NCBI RefSeq assembly: GCF_030272615.1
Contig: NC_081405.1
Span: forward strand, 647,218,920-647,282,919
Length of the DNA: 64,000 nucleotides
Direction: 5' to 3'
DNA from: Cryptomeria japonica
Lineage: Eukaryota; Streptophyta; Pinopsida; Cupressales; Cupressaceae
Shown: in pieces, positions 60,838 through 64,000 of the stretch
Layout of the letters: every line of letters starts with the position of its first letter
How positions within the stretch are numbered: position 1 is the first letter of the stretch
Program-made: the position numbers and the translations under genes
The notes under the pieces: model-generated
What the model was told of the DNA's origin: nothing
Databases searched by the model: none
What the model saw: the letters and a program-made list of their open reading frames with translations, nothing else

Positions 60838-62082
60838 ATGGAGGAATACACCATGAGGGAGCTTACTCAATGGCTCACTAAGTCTGAGCAAGCCTATGAT
60901 GATCTTATGGTCAAATACAAGGCATCTCAAGCAAAAAGGAGAGAACATGCAGAAAAGCTGATGGAACTATCTAAAAGTAGTTCTAAAGATGAAGCTAACA
61001 TGGAAGCCATGATTGTTGAAGTAAATAAACTAAATGATTCAAACTCCAATCTGAGAAAGGAGTTGGAAGGACCAACTATTAGGTTTAGTCAAGATCTTGA
61101 GAACTGGAGAAAAGCTGAAGATCGGATAAAGGATAGAGATCATGAGATCTCCAAGTTGAAACAAAAGATTAGTGCACTGACTGCTCACCTTCATGAGAGC
61201 AGAATGGAAAAAGAAGACATGCAAGGAGAACTGAACATAGCCATCTCAAAAAATGCAAGTCTAATGGAGACAAACACTGCTATTTCCAAAGAACTCTTTG
61301 AGTCAAAGGAAATACTTGCTAACTTTGGCAAAAGTACTGTCAAGCTAGAGCAAAAGCTTGAGTCATCTAGATCGGCAAAGAATACCAATGGTCTTGGTTT
61401 CTTTGGACATGAGGAAGGAGAATCCTCAAGAACAAATGTTGAAGCATCAAAGAAGCAACTGACACTCAAAGGAAAAGGTAAGCAAAAATTCAAACCTATT
61501 TGCTTTAACTGTCTTAAAGAAGGACACACTACCAATGTATGTAGGAGCAAAGCCTACAATAATTTTCCATATTTTATCAACAATGTACCTAGATCCAATA
61601 AGTTCAATGGTCATTGTTATGCATGCAACAAGTTTGGGCATAGAGCATTTGAATGCAGGTTTGTGATGGATAACACTAGAAGATATCCTCAGAGGACCCA
61701 AGGAACTAGTCTTGAACCTTTTGTGAACCGAAACCACAATCGGTTTAATGTCCTCAATCATCAGTCAAGAAGTGGTGGCCATCAAGCGGCAATCAGATGG
61801 AGAGAAAGTTGTATGATTTGTCATGATTATGGTCACACTGCTGCAACATGCAAAAGGAAGAATGGAAACATGAACAATGGACCTTGGAGAGCACCTGGAC
61901 TTGTTTGCTATCACTGCAACAAACCGGGTCAGATTGCAATATTCTGCAAAAGCAGAAAAAGTATATTTGATGATATACCGGTCACTCAGGAAGGAGAAAT
62001 CAATGTTGAAAAAGTTCAAGGGGACATGAAGAAAACATGGAGGAAGAAATCGACAATGTCGGAAGAGGAACCGACAAACTAA
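60838..62082 (+). CDS. Gag-like coiled-coil protein with four zinc knuckles (element D)
   Basis: ATG 60838 (MEEYTMRELTQW), 36 bases after the primer site; 414 codons with no stop. The frame is also open upstream to 60694, but that part is LTR. Residues about 1-210 are almost continuous coiled coil. Then FFGHEEGESSRTN and a basic stretch (KKQLTLKGKGKQKFK). Zinc knuckles: CFNCLKEGHTTNVC (61501), CYACNKFGHRAFEC (61615), CMICHDYGHTAATC (61810), CYHCNKPGQIAIFC (61906, with Gln in place of His). The H gag fragments have the same four-knuckle order and the GESS motif. No capsid (UBN2 or Retrotrans_gag) domain is visible. It likely binds element RNA through the knuckles; that is inference. Confidence 0.75.
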   Translation: MEEYTMRELTQWLTKSEQAYDDLMVKYKASQAKRREHAEKLMELSKSSSKDEANMEAMIVEVNKLNDSNSNLRKELEGPTIRFSQDLENWRKAEDRIKDRDHEISKLKQKISALTAHLHESRMEKEDMQGELNIAISKNASLMETNTAISKELFESKEILANFGKSTVKLEQKLESSRSAKNTNGLGFFGHEEGESSRTNVEASKKQLTLKGKGKQKFKPICFNCLKEGHTTNVCRSKAYNNFPYFINNVPRSNKFNGHCYACNKFGHRAFECRFVMDNTRRYPQRTQGTSLEPFVNRNHNRFNVLNHQSRSGGHQAAIRWRESCMICHDYGHTAATCKRKNGNMNNGPWRAPGLVCYHCNKPGQIAIFCKSRKSIFDDIPVTQEGEINVEKVQGDMKKTWRKKSTMSEEEPTN

Positions 62083-62500
62083 GCCTTAAAGGCTTAGGGG
62101 GAGCAAACGACGAAATGCTTTCGAACCCCCGGTTGACATCGGTAAAAGACCTTAACTGGTATGCGATACCTGTCACTTGGCAGAAGACCAAAAATGGTAA
62201 AAAGGCAAATTAGGGTTTATGCCCTAATAGAGGAGCATTAATGACAGTAGGTGAGAGACATGTATAAATGCATTTTTTAAATCATTTCTCACTATCTGTT
62301 TTCGAGCGAAGAAAAGGCGATTTGAGTTTAGATTTCAAGAAATTGAATAACCTTGAAAGAGATTCAAATCTAGTTTGCAAGTGGTAGTGGAGAACACAAA
62401 GCGGTGATTTGGCATCTGACGGAGAGTGGAGTGAAGCAAAATCAAGAAGCCCTAAATTCACATTTGAAAGGTATTTTTCGTGTTCTTGAAATACTCTACA
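62083..62500 (+). other. Spacer between gag-like and accessory ORF of element D
   Basis: About 420 bp, untranslated. It carries AGGCTTAGGGGGAGCAAA at 62090, a purine-rich segment like those near plant retroelement 3' ends, but internal here. An equivalent spacer of about 300 bp exists in H. Confidence 0.4.
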
Positions 62501-64000
62501 ATGACATCCGCATCTCATACCAGTTCAAGTACATCAATTGAGTCGGAAAGTTTTATTTAGAGGAAGTCTAAATATAATGCTTTGTCACAAGTTCCGGCTG
62601 GAGTCATAGTTGAAGAAGGAATTTCTGATTATATTGATTACAAAATAGAAGACCTAGGGTCTTTAGCCATTCACACTCAGTTAGGTCTATTTTATGGCAA
62701 GGACAAAAAGATTAAACCAGAATTTAGTATCTTAGAGAAGAAGAAATTCCATAACACAGTATATTTTCTAGAAGATTTCACGGAGAATCACATTAGAATT
62801 ATTTTGAGCAGAGTCCACGGTGACAAGATGTGCCTGGAGAGGACGCATGACATTAGGCCTCAAGCAATTCATGCAGTCACTGGCTTTTATAACACAGGGG
62901 AAGTGCCAGCCCTAAGAAAAGTGAGCAAAACCAAAATAGCCAAGCTCACCGATTCAACCAGTGATTCATGGGGTATGATAGTCAATCCTATCAAGGATGA
63001 TCTGGTGAAATACACCTACATGGTGATAGGATACAGAACATTTTCAGCCAGCAGGATTAATTTTGTATCTGCTGTAGTGGTAAATGCCACTTATCGGATG
63101 ATAAAAGAGGATGCATCTTTCGACTTATGCACCGGCATGTAGAGGCAACTCATGTTGAATCTTAAGGAAATCAAATAGGATAATTCACTGAGGTTTAAGT
63201 TTGGACAACTACTAGTAGGGTTGTTCTTTTATTTCCAAGGCTACTTTCCTGGTGTAGGAGATGTCCAGTGGTCCCCTAACCAATTAATAACCAAACAGAT
63301 AAAGGAAAGTGTTCAAGCCATTGGAACCGGCTACGCTGAAGTACTAAACAAATATTTTGATGAGTTCAGAAGAAATATGAGTCAGAGGGTAAGAATCTCA
63401 GGTGATATAGTGAATAAATACGAAGATGACATCTGTTTCACTATTCAGGTGGACAAATGTTTAATGGAGGTTGTTGAGCCTAGAATAGAGGAAGTGGAGC
63501 CAATGGGCTATGATGTTATGTATGACATGCTGGAAGGGTATGCCTCAACCCTTATTGCCTCGCCTCTTGATCCAAAGACTAAGAGGACCGAAACCTACTT
63601 GATGAGGATTGCACCAATTGAAAAACCATCGGTGAAGAAAGGAAAAGAACCAGCAGCTAAGAAAGCCAAGGTAGTGCCTACAGCATCGGCACCTGCTACC
63701 ATTGCAACTCCAAGAGTGACCAAGTGGTCACCAGCAAAGAAGAAACCGAAGGTAACACCAGCAAAAATCTTTGAAAGAAAGAGGAAGACTAAGACAAATA
63801 AACCAGACTCTGAAGAAACTGAGTCTGATGAAAAGCCGAAGAAGGCAAGATAGACAAAGAAGGTGAAGAAGAATGAACTGGCAGCATCCACACGAGTAAA
63901 TATTGATATCTCCTCATACAAACCTTTGACACATTGTCAAAGAACAATAAAAAATATTAGGAGAAAATTACTTCATGATTTAGTAGATTATTATGATGAT
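62501..64000 (+). pseudogene. Accessory ORF of element D (lineage 3), cut by window end
   Basis: ATG 62501 (MTSASHTSSSTSIESE). One frame to the window end with stops near 62558, 63140, 63176 and 63851 only. Matches to the H accessory ORF: IRIILSRVHGDKMCLERTHD / IRIVLSRVHGE, GYRTFSASRINFV / GYKATHANRLNSV, KFGQLLVGLFFYFQGYFPGVG / KFGNLLVCLMLHITKQFPIIG, RVRISGDIVNKYEDDICF / KIVDKYKDDICF, MLEGYASTLIASP / IVETYAKALLEAP. A basic linker follows (63630-63850: KKGKEPAAKKAKV, KKKPKVTP, RKRKTKTNK). The coiled-coil end is presumably outside the window. Confidence 0.75.

Overview
The window is plant nuclear DNA made almost entirely of decayed transposable elements. I recognise no intact host gene, tRNA, rRNA or CRISPR. 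A plant source is indicated by a CACTA element with TNP2, DUF4218 and DUF4216 regions, by tRNA-iMet-type primer sites (TGGTATCAGAGC), by a Tat-lineage Ty3/gypsy element with two RNase H domains and an antisense plant mobile domain ORF, and by an L1-type LINE with a C-terminal RNase H. The AT-rich, element-on-element layout suits a large genome, possibly a gymnosperm; that last point is inference only.

Layout. 1-8050 (+): most of a CACTA DNA transposon with a multi-exon transposase pseudogene, an in-frame poly-Asp/Glu tail written by a GAT microsatellite, and a second, Ptta/En/Spm-like gene. 8700-14600 (-): a broken accessory ORF of about 1250 codons and its leader, which carries about eleven copies of a TTTCGCTACTTCGC-like motif. 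15020-36737 (-): a Ty3/gypsy element (called G here) whose primer-binding site was hit by a second LTR element (called H) with target duplication AGAAC. The locus then became a head-to-tail array with units of about 8.5 kb: LTR - G gag - protease - RT - RNase H - [fusion] - H gag coiled coil and zinc knuckles - H accessory ORF - LTR. There are two complete units and one partial unit.

36738-37067 and 50990-51850 (-): two halves of one LINE, split by element F. 37068-50989 (+): F, a 13.9 kb Tat-lineage gypsy element with both LTRs, gag, protease, G-patch, RT, two RNase H domains, a truncated integrase and an antisense plant mobile domain ORF. 51850-58037: mostly unassigned. 58038-59614 (+): start of another Tat-like element (tRNA-primed leader and an acidic ORF). 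59615-64000 (+): element D, a relative of H with LTR, primer site, an apparently intact gag-like ORF with four zinc knuckles, and the same accessory ORF, cut by the window end.

The most interesting thread is the accessory ORF. It occurs in three divergent lineages (9-12 kb, 19-31 kb, 62-64 kb) with one architecture: an N-terminal helical domain, a Lys/Arg/Pro-rich linker and a C-terminal coiled coil. In H and D it follows a coiled-coil/CCHC gag-like protein, and in H no polymerase of its own is visible. This looks like a lineage of non-autonomous LTR retrotransposons carrying a conserved extra gene. Function is unknown.
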